From: Heliocidaris erythrogramma
Taxonomy: Eukaryota > Echinodermata > Echinoidea > Camarodonta > Echinometridae
Direction of reading: 5' to 3'
DNA: 64,000 bases
NCBI GenBank assembly: GCA_025617745.1
Contig: CM046857.1
Span: 24,149,761 to 24,213,760 of the forward strand
The notes beneath the pieces are model-generated. The model saw only the letters and a list, made by a program, of their open reading frames with translations. It had not been told where the DNA came from and did no database searches. Positions 33,701-46,900 of the stretch are shown here, piece by piece. The stretch's first letter is position 1; each line of letters begins with the position of its first letter. The position numbers were made by a program, and so were the translations under genes.

Positions 33701-36700
33701 ACAACTTAAGCTTCCATATATACATGAGTAAGAGATTTCGTTTCAAGTGATATTTAAACGTATTTAAATTAGGAAGTACTTTGAGTGACATATTTAGGGA
33801 GTTCCAGTATACAGGACCAGTATAAATCAATGTCTTTTTCCTCATTAAGGTTTAAAGTGATCTCCAAAGCTTCTCATTCATGTCATGACATTATGAACAC
33901 AAAGACCCTTGTTCCGTTTGACCCTGTGACCCCAAAATATAAATCAGATAATAGTAATTCCTCTAGATGAGCCAAGCTTGAAGTTGATCCGTCGAATGTT
34001 TCCCAAGTTATCCCGAGAACGCAAATACGGGACGGACGGACGGTACGGACTGACGATCTGAAAACATAACGCCCCCACTTATTTTAATCACTTATTTTTT
34101 ACCCACTTATCATTTTATCCACTATTTTACCCTTTTTACGTATTTATTGTCGGTCTATCGGACCTTCTAACTATCGCACCCCTACTGAACCTTCGGACTA
34201 TCGGACCCTTTTGCCGATTCGGTCTATAGAACCTTCTGCCTATTGGACCCTCATGTACATTCGGACTATCGAACCTTCTATCTATCGGACCTTCTGACTA
34301 TCGGACCCGTTGGTCATTCGATCTATAGAACCTTCGGACTATTGGACCCTCCTGCCGATTCGGTCTATAGAACCTTCTGTCTATTGGACCCTCTCGTACA
34401 TTCGGTCTATCGAACCTTCTATCTATTGGGTGTCGGTCTATCGGACCCGCTAACTATCGGACCTTCTAGCTATAGGGATGACCCCGAATGAACAACGCTT
34501 CTAAGCAGCGAAGATGTTGAAAGCTGCGTGCTCGGGCAACAATAGTGAACTGAGCCGGGTTATACGCCCCGGAACAAGCCGGACTATTTAGCAAGTGTTG
34601 ACCAATAGCAGAGTCGCTGTGACTGCGGTATTGAACATTAGCGACGCTAGCAGAGGTTTTGCAGTTACGCTTCGGCTGTGCTCGACTACCAGCTGATGTC
34701 TGTCGTACCACGGAGGGTACGTGCTGTTTAATGCGGTCCGCTAGACGCTGAGATGTACCGCCAACGTAGACGGCTTCACACCAACAATGATACTGATAAA
34801 CGACATTGATCATTTGGGGGGAAGGCAGTACATCCTTGCGAACTGCGGGTAGCATTCTATTAGTAGAGAACACGACACGCGTAGCCACGGCAAAGTAACA
34901 GCGCGACACTGTATGCTTAATATCGCGCGCATATTTATCAGACACTTTACCTCGCCTACTTTCGTTACGTTGATGATACCTTTGCTATGTTTGATTCAAG
35001 CGCTGCGTGCAAGGACTTTCTTACACAACTCAACTCGCTTCATCCGGCGCTTCGGTTTACATGTGAGATGGAGCAGTCTAACGCGCTTCCATTTTTGGAT
35101 GTACTGGTTGAGAAGAGTGACGGCAAACTTCTCACGTCCGTATATCGTAAACCTACGTTTACGGGCCAGTACACGCGATGGGATTCGTACAGTGCTACAT
35201 CGTATAAAACTGGTTTGATTAATAGCTTAGTGTGTCGCGCCTTGCAAATTTGTTCTCCGTGTAAGCTCAACCCTGAGCTTCTTCGCATCAAGCAAATCCT
35301 ACGAGACAATGGCTATCCGGAGCTTGTCATTGATCGCGTTGTGCAACGTACCATTGACTCGCGGACTCGCCCTGTGTATGGGCCCAATAAATGCCCGGTC
35401 TACCTCAAATTACCTTGGCGAGGTAAGGTGTCTGATAAATATGCGCGCGATATTAAGCATACAGTGTCGCGCTGTTACTTTGCCGTGGCTACGCGTGTCG
35501 TGTTCTCTACTAATAGAATGCTACCCGCAGTTCGCAAGGATGTACTGCCTTCCCCCCAAATGATCAATGTCGTTTATCAGTATCATTGTTGGTGTGAAGC
35601 CGTCTACGTTGGCGGTACATCTCAGCGTCTAGCGGACCGCATTAAACAGCACGTACCCTCCGTGGTACGACAGACATCAGCTGGTAGCCGAGCACAGCCG
35701 AAGCGTAACTGCAAAACCGCTGCTAGCGTCGCTAATGTTCAATGCCGCAGTCACAGCGACTCTGCTATTGGTCAACACTTGCTAAATAGTCCGGCTTGTT
35801 CCGGGGCGTATAACCCGGCTCAGTTCACTATTGTTGCCCGAGCACGCAGCTTTCAACATCTTCGCTTCTTAGAAGCGTTGTTCATTCAGTCGAGAGATCC
35901 GCTATTGTGCCGACAAAAGGAGTTTGTACAAGCGCTTCGATTATTTTAGCGTCCCCGGATCATACCCGGATCGCTATACACACCCTTCCTTGACTTTTGT
36001 ACTTTCTTGTATTCTCTCATTCCTGCGTTGTGACCCGATGAGTGCAGGTCGAAAAGCTTCGTCACTATGAATTTGTTAAATGTTTTATATATATATATAT
36101 GTATAAATATATAATCAAGAAATATACAGCCATTGACTACGGGGGGGGGGGGGTGAATGGGGCGTGCTCAACAATCGAATTGCGAAAAATATCGGGAGCG
36201 AGAAAAAAAAATGAGAAAAGGAAACGGGTAGGGGATAGAGAATGTGAAAAGAATATGATATAGGATCCCCATCTTCACCATGTGTAGTTGTTAACAAGCA
36301 ACTCCTTACCGCCCATAACTTGACTCACGCTAAGCCAAACATACCAGAACAAAGAGAGGTACAGCCAGTTAACGCCGTCCCGTTTGGGTGACCGTGAATG
36401 AAGAAGGGAAGGCCAAACGTCGGTCGTGCCCGTCTTCCAAGTTTGAGTTCAACACAGACGTCACCCTCCTTGCAGTTTAAAAACGGAGCACTGAACGAAT
36501 ACACGGCGTCCCAGAAGATGAATGGTTTTCCTCTGCTGTAACTTTGCGACACCTGATCAACATCCAGGATTTGCTGGGTGAAATGAATCCTTAATATGCG
36601 AAAAGTAATAAAAATAAATTTACGAAATATGCATTGATGTTAGAGGATCGTCGAATATTGTCAAGATATGTTAATCTAAAGAAAAAGAAGACAAAATGTG

Positions 36701-37653
36701 AGTGGGGAATTATTTTTCCGATTTCCTGGATCGAGTAAACTGTTTATGGAATCCTCTGGCCGCCTGGATGAACCATGTGAGCCTACTGTGTATGCATTCC
36801 TGTCATTTGGCAAGCGCCCGTGGCATTCAAAGCATAAATATTGTTTTTTTTTTTTTTGGGGGGGGGGGGGGTGGGGGTTTAAACATCAGCAGGTACCCAT
36901 TTATTTCACCTGGGATCAGAATAAACAGTGTATATTATCTGCCTATATGTGCTAAATTCAATCATACCTTTCGCTTTTGTATCATTGAAATTCATTTCCG
37001 TGCAATAAATTAGCACCTATGTAAAAATCATTCAAATTCGTCGGCAACTGCCAAAAGGACACCACAGGCATTCAAATTCTCAAATGGGCAGTCAAATTCG
37101 CACCATGTTCATTCAATTTAACACGCAATGTATTACCCCCCCCCCCCCTTTTGTTTATAACTCCCCTAAATAAGGCTGATTTCGAATTTAATTCCTTTTT
37201 GAGTCCGTAATACGACAGACCTTATTGTCCTCTAGGCTACTTGTAAAAATAGGATGGATTGTATTCTGTAGTTTTCCCAAAACCACGCAAGGGTTAATGT
37301 GAAAAATATAGGCCTACTTTGAACGAAAAAAATCATGCACCTATGTATATATACACACGAACATCTCCCCGAGGAAAGAGTAGACAACACAATGTCAGAA
37401 GACCAGCATTTCCTTATGTTTTTTTTTTTCATTTAAGTATGTAGGCAAATATAGGATAACTGTTAAAACCCTTCTTGATATCTAATAAGAAGATGAGGTT
37501 ATTTTTTCTTTATCTCTGGCATGAAATAAAAAGAGCTTTCATTTGTCTTCGCGTTTTCTAAAATTTAGTGTGCCATCAATTACAAAGAAAATGCTTATAT
37601 TTGTAAGTTGTTTTTCGCGACCTACATTTGTTTGTTGTTTATATACACATGAA

Positions 37654-37701
<48 letters not shown>

Positions 37702-40700
37702 TTTTCCCTATATGTAGGCCCTATCTTGATGTCAAATAAAATGTCAAACACACCATGCAAGACAATAGAAAAAATATCATAAATAATGTTGGGTTAATTT
37801 TTTAAACTGAATGCTGAACACGCTAAATTGGATGCTCCAAAAAATGAATTCGAATGCAGGAACGGGTTCGTTGCATGATCATGTGAATATGCGATGCTAA
37901 ATTGAATGAAGTCTTTCGGAATTATGTGCGTGACCTATGGATTTGTATGGAAAGAGTGTTAATTGACGGCCTGAAATGCGAATATGAATGCTTTCGAGAT
38001 GAATTCGAATGCATGGATCATGAATGTGAACTGCTGAATAGCACGGCATGGTGAAATATCGTTTAAATTGAATGTCGTAAAATGAATTAGACTGACAAAG
38101 TTGGGCGGGAAAACCTATTTTTTTATTATCATTATTATGATCATAATTATCCTTATTATTATTATCCTTATTATTATTATCCTTATTATTATTATCATTA
38201 TTGTTACGTGCCAGGGATGGGAAAAGCAAAGTTAATCAAGGTAACGTTCGGCTCTTTCCTCCCGATATAACTAATGTGCAGGACTGGACTATTACACCGG
38301 GGATTCCCCCTATTCTTAATATGCGGCTGGTATAAAGTGGGTTTTTAACATGTATAGGTGTTGACTCTCCTTGACAGGGGACCTACATTTAAAGGGAAGT
38401 GTGAGTTCTTGGAGAGGTGAAGAGTAATTTGTGAGCTTTCTCATTTCTTTTTTGTCAGTTGGGAAGAACGTCACAGTAGAAATGTCCCCTATAACGGATT
38501 TATCTTCAAATGCCCTTATATTCGAAATATAACGAAAATTAAGTGGTCGGGTCGAACATTCATGCTAATTGTATGTAGTCCCATATACCAATTTCTGTGT
38601 GCGGTACATGTGCTTTTCAGTAAGATTGTGTCAATTCCTTATCTATTTTAATCATTCCAAAACAACACAGTATAATAATTATATTCTTATACAGACATGG
38701 TCAACCTTTCCCAAATAATTTGAGACAGTTTCTTTCGCAATGTAATCACATGACCAGAACGCAGCTTTATTTTTGACGTCCTATCCGAGGACGGAGTGTT
38801 CCCAGAGAAAAGTGCTCAATCACACCCGGAGATGGAGTAAAGGTGCTCATTACAATGCAATTCATGCGATTCAATAAACGAGGTATGACGGTAATGGGAC
38901 ACTAACAGGCTTTAACGATCAATGATAAAAAATTGACACTTTCAGTCAACCCTGATTGAGTTAGAACTTGTTATACGCAGATTTCGAGATGATTCTTCAT
39001 CTATCTCTTTAATGATATTTGAAAGTATTTGCAATACCTTTTAGTACTGTTTACGGGGAGAATCCAGGCAGCTAGCTCCCAGAGAAATTCACCACTCGCT
39101 CTACTACTCGTATATTGTTCTTTAAATAGGACCTCCACGTCAAGAAATACAGTTGCGTCACCGTTAGCTGACACGTCGAAACTGCTTTGCATGGAAGGTC
39201 GTACCTCAAATACTGTCAAGTCTTACATGAATAGGAGTAATACAAGTAAAATTGATGGTTAATTCTTATTAATATAATTATACAATTAAGTGTGTGTGTG
39301 TGTGTGAGAGAGAAAGAGAAAGAGAGAGAGAGAATAATACCACTAATTCGTAAAATTGCTCATAATACGTTTTATTTCGTCAAGACTAGTCTGCATGAAT
39401 ATTCATGAAAAACGAATGTAGGGATATAATAAAAAGAAACATTATATGCTGATTTAAAAATAAGGTGAGTTTATGTTTCTTAGTATTAGGATTAGGGTAA
39501 GGGTTTGGGATTAGGCCTAGGGTTAGGGTAGGGTTTATGATTAGGGCTAGGGTTAGGGTTAGGGAATGGTGGGGCCCTATACCACGAGTATGCCGTGAAA
39601 GTGAGTGAGAAAATGCTTTCAGTAACTGGCGTATAGGTTAATTGCCTTAGCATTGCAGGCTTGATTAGCGCAGGTAATGGAGCAATCGCATTGCAGTGTT
39701 GCGATGTTCCTGTGCTAGGAAAAGAAACTGGAACCGGTTCGATTTAACAGGAACGATGCAATAAAGCACGTAAATAAAATGAGTGCATATGGGCTCATAC
39801 GTCAGAACGTCTGCAGTGAGCGACATCTTTCGTCGCGGGCGTTCAGCCATTTGTTCATGTTATCACCGGCATTAATCCTAACCTAGCAGCCTGCTGTGTT
39901 GTGTACGTGTAATGTCTATGGGGAAAGTCCGAATCTTCGAACTTTTCTGGTTTATATATTTTTTTTTGCGCCTTGAGCATCTAATCAGGATGGATAAGTG
40001 CGCTATACAAGTCACATGTATTATTATTATTATTATTATCCGTCTTGATTTAGAACATAAGTGAGGAAAAGGCAAGAGGAACACAGGATTATATAAGCTT
40101 TTTGTATACAAAGTGAAACGTAAGGGTTAAAATGCTAAATTATCCCGTAAGGAGAGTAGGATTGAGACGATGCCCGAAATAAAATAGCCTAAAAATATGG
40201 TGGAAATGAAGCTGAAAAGAAACTGAAATGAAGGTGAAGCAGATTATATAGAATATAGAGAAAAATAGAAGAAAAATAGTAAAAAAAGAAGTTTACTCTC
40301 AACTTGTGTCCCTGCCTGAAATAAAATAGGCCTAGTCTAAAATTATGAGAAAAACAGGGGGAAATAGACAGGGAAATTATATATATTTTGACTATTTTTC
40401 ATTTCGAAAATAGAGAAAAAATAGTATATATAGTGTAGAAATACAGTGATAAAATAGTTTTTAATTTTCTTCTTCATATAAACACATCACAAAAAGAAGT
40501 CTCTGTAATTTGTGAATCAGGAAACATGTAGCTGTACTTCTCATCTACCTTTCTCTACACATGTGAAATTTAGGGAAACGGGTTACGCTTCAGTGAGCAA
40601 GCTCTAAATGCAAAATAACCACTTGTTAACGTTAACTTTGATTCAATGATATCGGAACAAATTTCAAATTTTAAGCACCAGAAGGCATGCAATAAAATAA

Positions 40701-43700
40701 TGTTCCATGTGCTTCCTAACATATAGTGCGCAAAATTTCAAAACTGCAGTTTTGACATCTTTGCCTTGGCAAATGTAATCTTATACGATTGCATCGGGAT
40801 ATTTATAAAAATAAAACCAGACGGACTTCCCAAGAAGACTTGTGATAGTTAACGAACGGAATCAATTAAATTTTAGTCCATTAGCGTAAAAAGGGCTCTT
40901 CAGCCCCACGTGCTCATTGAAGCGGAAATTTGAATTAAATGCCATAGGATCATTAATACATATACACCAGTCATAAACATAACGAATAAATGTTACTCAG
41001 ATTATTTTTTGTGCACAAAATCAAAGCAATACTTACTGTATAACTCTAAATTGGTATTTTTTTTTTATTATGTGGTCATTAAACCTTGAATTGATGGATA
41101 TTGTTTGCAAAAGTCGAAAACACCTTCCATAAACATGAATTTTGCGCACAAGTCATTTGGTATGTTAGGAAGGACATAAAACGTTTGTTGCATGCCTTCT
41201 GATGCTGAATATTTGAAATATGTTCCGATATCATTGAATCAAAGTTATGACCTTGGGCTTGTAAACTTTAAAAAGTGGCTATTTTGCCTTTAGGGCGTGC
41301 TCATTGAAGCGTGACCAGATGATTTCCCCTAAACAGTTCACATGAAAGGTAGATGAGTACAGCTACATGTCTCTGTATGATTACCTCAAAGGTTCCTGAT
41401 AATAAGACTTAAATGTTATTTTAAGAGAATGATGGGAGCTTGGATTTATGTGGTCCAGAATACGTACCGCATACAAGAGCTAGTACATGGGACTGCAATA
41501 CTATATGCTCTCAATTTACATTTTAAAAATGCCTCATTTTTATGCATTCTTTTCACTTTCATGTACATTCACACTAAAGGAAGATGTATAGAGAAAATGA
41601 TATCTGCACACTTACTTTAACTTGTAAGAAATTTGGGGTAAAATATCAATTCCTGTCAACACCATCTATCTCGATCTACATAGCATCCAAATGAATTTGA
41701 AATGTTCCACCCTGCAACTTGATTGGCTCATGTGTGAATTAGTCTAGCTTCAGACTTGCTATCTCATTAATTCTCTTCACATTTTGCTATATTCTAGTGT
41801 ATGCGGTTATAGACATGTTGATTCAATAAGAAAGGATCAAGTAAGTCATTAAAAATAACTTATTCTATCATTATCACAAAAGGATAATTAATTTTAAAAT
41901 TCCCCAAGCTAAATTTGGTTAGTTTCCGTGACTATAAATCTTTTTTTTTTTAAGCCAAAACATATATTTTTAAACTGAAGATTTCAGTTCAAAATACTTT
42001 ATAAAATATATATATATATATATTTTTTACTATTTTATCACTATATTTTACACTATTTACACACTATTTTTTTCTCTATTTTAAAATGAAAAATAGTCCA
42101 AAATATACTTTACCTATTTCTCCCCTGTTTTTTCTCATATTTTTAGGCTACTTTATTTCAGGTAGGGGCACAAGTTGAGAAAACTTCTTTTAAAACTATT
42201 TTTCCTCTATTTTTTTCTCTATATTTTATGTATACTGCTTCAGCTCAAATATGACGAAAAGAACGAGTTGAAAAAAAAAATCCGAAAATGAAATAGGGTT
42301 CATAATTCCCGGAAGGTTAATAATTTGGAAACACAAAAATTCCCATAACAGGGGATTCATAATTCCGAACATTTACACTTAATTCTCAACCTTCAAAGCA
42401 ATCTCAGTTTTACAAAAAATCATTAAAAAAAACATTTACATGAATAACGGTAACAGAATTTGATACAAATGTATTTTTGTTTGTTTAAATCATGGAAAAT
42501 ATCATGTTCTATGTGTTGACAGATGTCGGAAAATCTCAAATTTTTCCAAAACGGAGGTTTATATAATGCTTTGCAAGGTACTCTCCTGAAAGGCAATTAA
42601 GATGATCATTATCAACATGGTGTTTATATGCACCAAATATATGTACAGTATCTTTCTTCTGTCTAAATTGTCTCAAACCCATATTAAAACTTTAAAAATC
42701 GAAACCGAGGGATAAAGCAGATCCACTGTAATATACATAATGAGAACCCCAGACTTGTGTACAGTCCTGTGTGTCAGATCTATGCACTGTTTTTGCAATG
42801 TCTGGCGATAGATACTGTTCTGTCTAAATATAGATAGGTTGGTTTAGAATTTACACAAACATAGTTACTCAAATTCAACGCCTTGGTATATATTCAAATC
42901 TTGAAAATATGATTTATTAATTAGATTTCATCTTATTTTACTTGACTAATATATTCAGAATAAATTTCACATGACAATTCAAAGAGTATAATAAAGTCAT
43001 ATGCAAAAACTATATATATTCAAATGTAATTGATCCATACATTCTGTCACATAAATATTCTTGTGATAATTCAAAGCATTAAACATGTAAATATCACTGT
43101 AAAGGGTTTACCCAAACAAAAAAAAATCACTCTTTTCAGTAAGATAAACCATTACCCTCTTTTGGTATAGCACTGCAAATACCCCAAAAGTCCAAAAAAT
43201 AATGAGCTCACTCAAATAATCAAACTTTTCCTCCTGGGAAATATTAGAAAATCATAATTTTTAGCACGTGCACTATTTAACAATTTAAATAAATGTCCGC
43301 GACTGTTCTAAAAATCTCCTTACAATATGTCTTCCTGTGCTCGTGTTGTCTCATCTAGACGTTGCACGAAGACTCGATAATGTCCATGTGTGTTCAAGGG
43401 TCGTGTTGCCTGTTCCCTAAAGCTTGCTCGAAGTATAAAGTACGTTGGATTCGGTTGTAGAAGTCGCTTGTCCAGCGGACGAAGGATCTCGTCTCAGAGG
43501 TAAGACGATCTGTCCAAGAAGATCTCGGAATTCCCAACAAGATCCCGGAAGTCCCGGAACCCAGCTGCCTGACTATGGTGTCAGAGCCATGGTGTGGAGC
43601 TGTAGAGAGGTTTTCTCCTGGCCTGTTTTGCCCGGATTTCAGGATAGATGCCAACCAGAAATTACTTGCTGCACATCTCATCTCCTCACACACTCACTCA

Positions 43701-43957
43701 GCACGCAGGTCCTGCCTTGACCAGTGCCAAAGTTGCTCTCCCAGTGGCAAGCTCATACAACATACACTTAGCACTCATGCACAGCTCATTGCACAAGGTA
43801 CCACTGCTCATCACACATCATTCACATAACTCTCCTATTCAACCAGAGCACTCTAGCCTGTGAGCCTATTGTTCCCTTCCCTTAGGTTAAAAGTGATGCT
43901 ATACCCTAGTAATTGCTCTTGGTTGAAATTCCTGGTTGCTTTGTGACACTGTGCTCC

Positions 43958-43992
<35 letters not shown>

Positions 43993-46900
43993 ACACCACA
44001 CACACAAATTTTAGACTATGAAAATCTTGGATCCACCACAGATTAAAGCACAGTTATTTATTACGGCCGTCCTCTTTAATAGGGAAGAAGCTGCAATTAC
44101 TGAATTATTATTTGAAGTGGAAAAGAAAACGGAACACTTACTATACGGACACATCAAACAGCATTCTCCTTCGGGTTTGATGGGTTCAGGACAAGGCAGT
44201 GGGCTACAAGATTCGACCACGCAAGTTGTAGTCGCGTTATCGCATGTACATGTTGTGCAGTCGTTTGTCCTCCACGACTCTCCATGCAAATATGGTATTC
44301 CATAGTATATACAATATAGGAGAGGTTCACCAGATAACACGCTGACTGAAAAACTGCTGTCTAGATATGGAACTTGTAGTATGAATGGAAAAATGAGAAC
44401 AAACACAATTATGAACATCAAGAGAGCGTGGTACCACCACGGCAGTGTGTAGCTACGGGAAACAGCCCCCCCCCCCCCCCCTTATAAAAAAAGAGGGGGA
44501 AAAAGAAGAGAGATATAGAATTAGAAAGAGGGAATGATACTACCCCTCCCACATCCTCCCTTCCTAGTCAATGACCGTGTCAATTTCAATTTCATAAGCC
44601 TCGATTTAGACCGAGTTTTGACAGACATGTCAGAGGCATTTTGATGAATGTGCCTGTCCACTGTCACATCGGGGTCTGCTCGCTATTCATAAGGACCGCT
44701 ATTCATAGAAAATCCCTTTTCATTTAATACGTGTCATGAATAGCGGTCCTTATGAATAGTTATGAATATCGGTCCTTATGAATGGGGTCCTTATGAATAG
44801 TAAGGTAATTTGTCTATGGTTTGCTCGCTATTTAGAAGGACCGCTATTCATACAAAACCTCTATTTTTTTTCTCTATATTTTATGTATACTGCTTCAGCT
44901 CAAATATGACGAAAAGAACGAGTTGAAAAAAAAAATCCGAAAATGAAATAGGGTTCATAATTCCCGGAAGGTTAATAATTTGGAAACACAAAAATTCCCA
45001 TAACAGGGGATTCATAATTCCGAACATTTACACTTAATTCTCAACCTTCAAAGCAATCTCAGTTTTACAAAAAATCATTAAAAAACACATTTACATGAAT
45101 AACGGTAACAGAATTTGATACAAATGTATTTTTGTTTGTTTAAATCATGGAAAATATCATGTTCTATGTGTTGACAGATGTCGGAAAATCTCAAATTTTT
45201 CCAAAACGGAGGTTTATATAATGCTTTGCAAGGTACTCTCCTGAAAGGCAATTAAGATGATCATTATCAACATGGTGTTTATATGCACCAAATATATGTA
45301 CAGTATCTTTCTTCTGTCTAAATTGTCTCAAACCCATATTAAAACTTTAAAAATCGAAACCGAGGGATAAAGCAGATCCACTGTAATATACATAATGAGA
45401 ACCCCAGACTTGTGTACAGTCCTGTGTGTCAGATCTATGCCCTGTTTTTGCAATGTCTGGCGATAGATACTGTTCTGTCTAAATATAGATAGGTTGGTTT
45501 AGAATTTACACAAACATAGTTACTCAAATTCAACGCCTTGGTATATATTCAAATCTTGAAAATATGATTTATTAATTAGATTTCATCTTATTTTACTTGA
45601 CTAATATATTCAGAATAAATTTCACATGACAATTCAAAGAGTATAATAAAGTCATATGCAAAAACTATATATATTCAAATGTAATTGATCCATACATTCT
45701 GTCACATAAATATTCTTGTGATAATTCAAAGCATTAAACATGTAAATATCACTGTAAAGGGTTTACCAAAACAAAAAAAAATCACTCTTTTCAGTAAGAT
45801 AAACCATTACCCTCTTTTTGGTATAGCAGTACTGCAAATACCCCAAAAGTCCAAAAAATAATGAGCTCACTCAAATAATCAAACTTTTCCTGCAGTATTT
45901 AACAATTTAAATAAATGTCCGCGACTGTTCTAAAAATCTCCTTACAATATGTGACCCGCCGCCTCAAAACCTACAATAAGTCGCACGGACCACAACGTAG
46001 TAAACAGCCCAAAATAGTAAATTTGCTTGGATCAGTCGATTTTCTGTTTTTGGTAGAAATGGGTAGGTTCATTATCATTCTATCATGTCTCAAGTTTGTG
46101 AGTCGTAATTCGACTTAGAAATATGTTTTTGGGGCATTTTAAAATGACTCCTTTTTTCACCTGTCGAGCTAATGAATGTTTGGAGAGCTTTTGTAACACT
46201 TTCATTCAATGCTAAATTACTACTTTACCTCTAAAGGTATTAACTTGATTTTTGGAGTGAGTAATGAATAGGGCCTCCTGGAGGAGCGCGCTAAAATTCA
46301 GCCTAATCTGATAATCCCTTCATACCAGTTGCTATGGCCATTTGAATAACCAGTTTTACTTGGGCGCACACAGAGAGCGAAGGTTTAGCACTCTTTTGTT
46401 CCGAACTTAATTGATTGCTGGTTACATGCTGATTCTAAATGTGATATTTAAAGGTGTTATCGTCGGGTAAACTAGGCAAGTGATATACCATTGGAAAGCT
46501 GAGAATCTCTACTTTTAGAAAATGTATAAAAGAAGAAAAATAATTTTGGCGACTTATTGTAGGTTTTGAGGCGTCGGGTCACATATGTCTTCCTGTGCTC
46601 GTGTTGTCTCATCTAGACGTTGCACGAAGACTCGATAATGTCCATGTGTGTTCAAGGGTTGTATTGCCTGTTCCCTAAAGCTTGCTCGAAGTATAACGTA
46701 CGTTGGATTCGGTTGTAGAAGTCGCTTGTCCAGCGGACGAAGGATCTCGTCTCAGAGGTAAGACGATCTGTCCAAGAAGATCTCGGAATTCCCAACAAGA
46801 TCCCGGAAGTCCCGGAACCCAGCTGCCTGACTATGGTGTCAGAGCCATGGTGTGGAGCTGTAGAGAAGTTTTCTCCTGGCCTGTTTTGCCCGGATTTCAG

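Larger units (their letters stand above)
31014..34485. mobile_element. TU-like foldback transposon, 3.47 kb, with 8-bp target duplication
   Basis: Bounded by the exact direct repeat GAATGAAC (31006-31013 and 34486-34493), which is single in the intact Penelope copy at 35878-35890 (TTCATTC reading on that strand). Its ends are long inverted repeats made of short tandem GATAG-containing units, ending in CCCTATAGCTAGAAG on both sides. Sea-urchin TU elements are described as having inverted repeats built of short tandem units and 8-bp target duplications, which fits. The interior (31276-34094) contains no transposase, only homopolymer tracts, a LINE fragment and a dispersed repeat, so it is non-autonomous. 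Confidence 0.85.
42204..44858 (+). repeat. Tandem duplication, copy A (2655 bp)
   Basis: Near-identical to 44859-48095. It begins at CCTCTATTTTTTTCTC in the palindrome arm and ends in ...CATACAAAA just before the next CCTCTATT. It contains vWC exon 3, a C34 run (43959-43992) and the repeat of 44680-44858. At 43326-43327 it has the empty TA site of the MITE present in copy B. Copy A retains ~38 bp (about 43232-43272) that copy B has lost. Confidence 0.95.

Noticed and set aside
34466..34945. Separate GIY-YIG gene
   Set aside because: It is the minus copy of the Penelope-like element, truncated by the foldback insertion; its last residues come from the inserted element.
43394..43693. 99-codon minus-strand frame, present in both duplication copies
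   Set aside because: Conservation is explained by the recent duplication; no domain or splice structure supports it. An LTR-like reading on the plus strand is listed only at low confidence.
44018..44305. 95-codon plus-strand frame (and its twin at 47260-47547)
   Set aside because: Antisense shadow of the vWC exons, which have the complete ten-cysteine pattern and splice sites on the minus strand.
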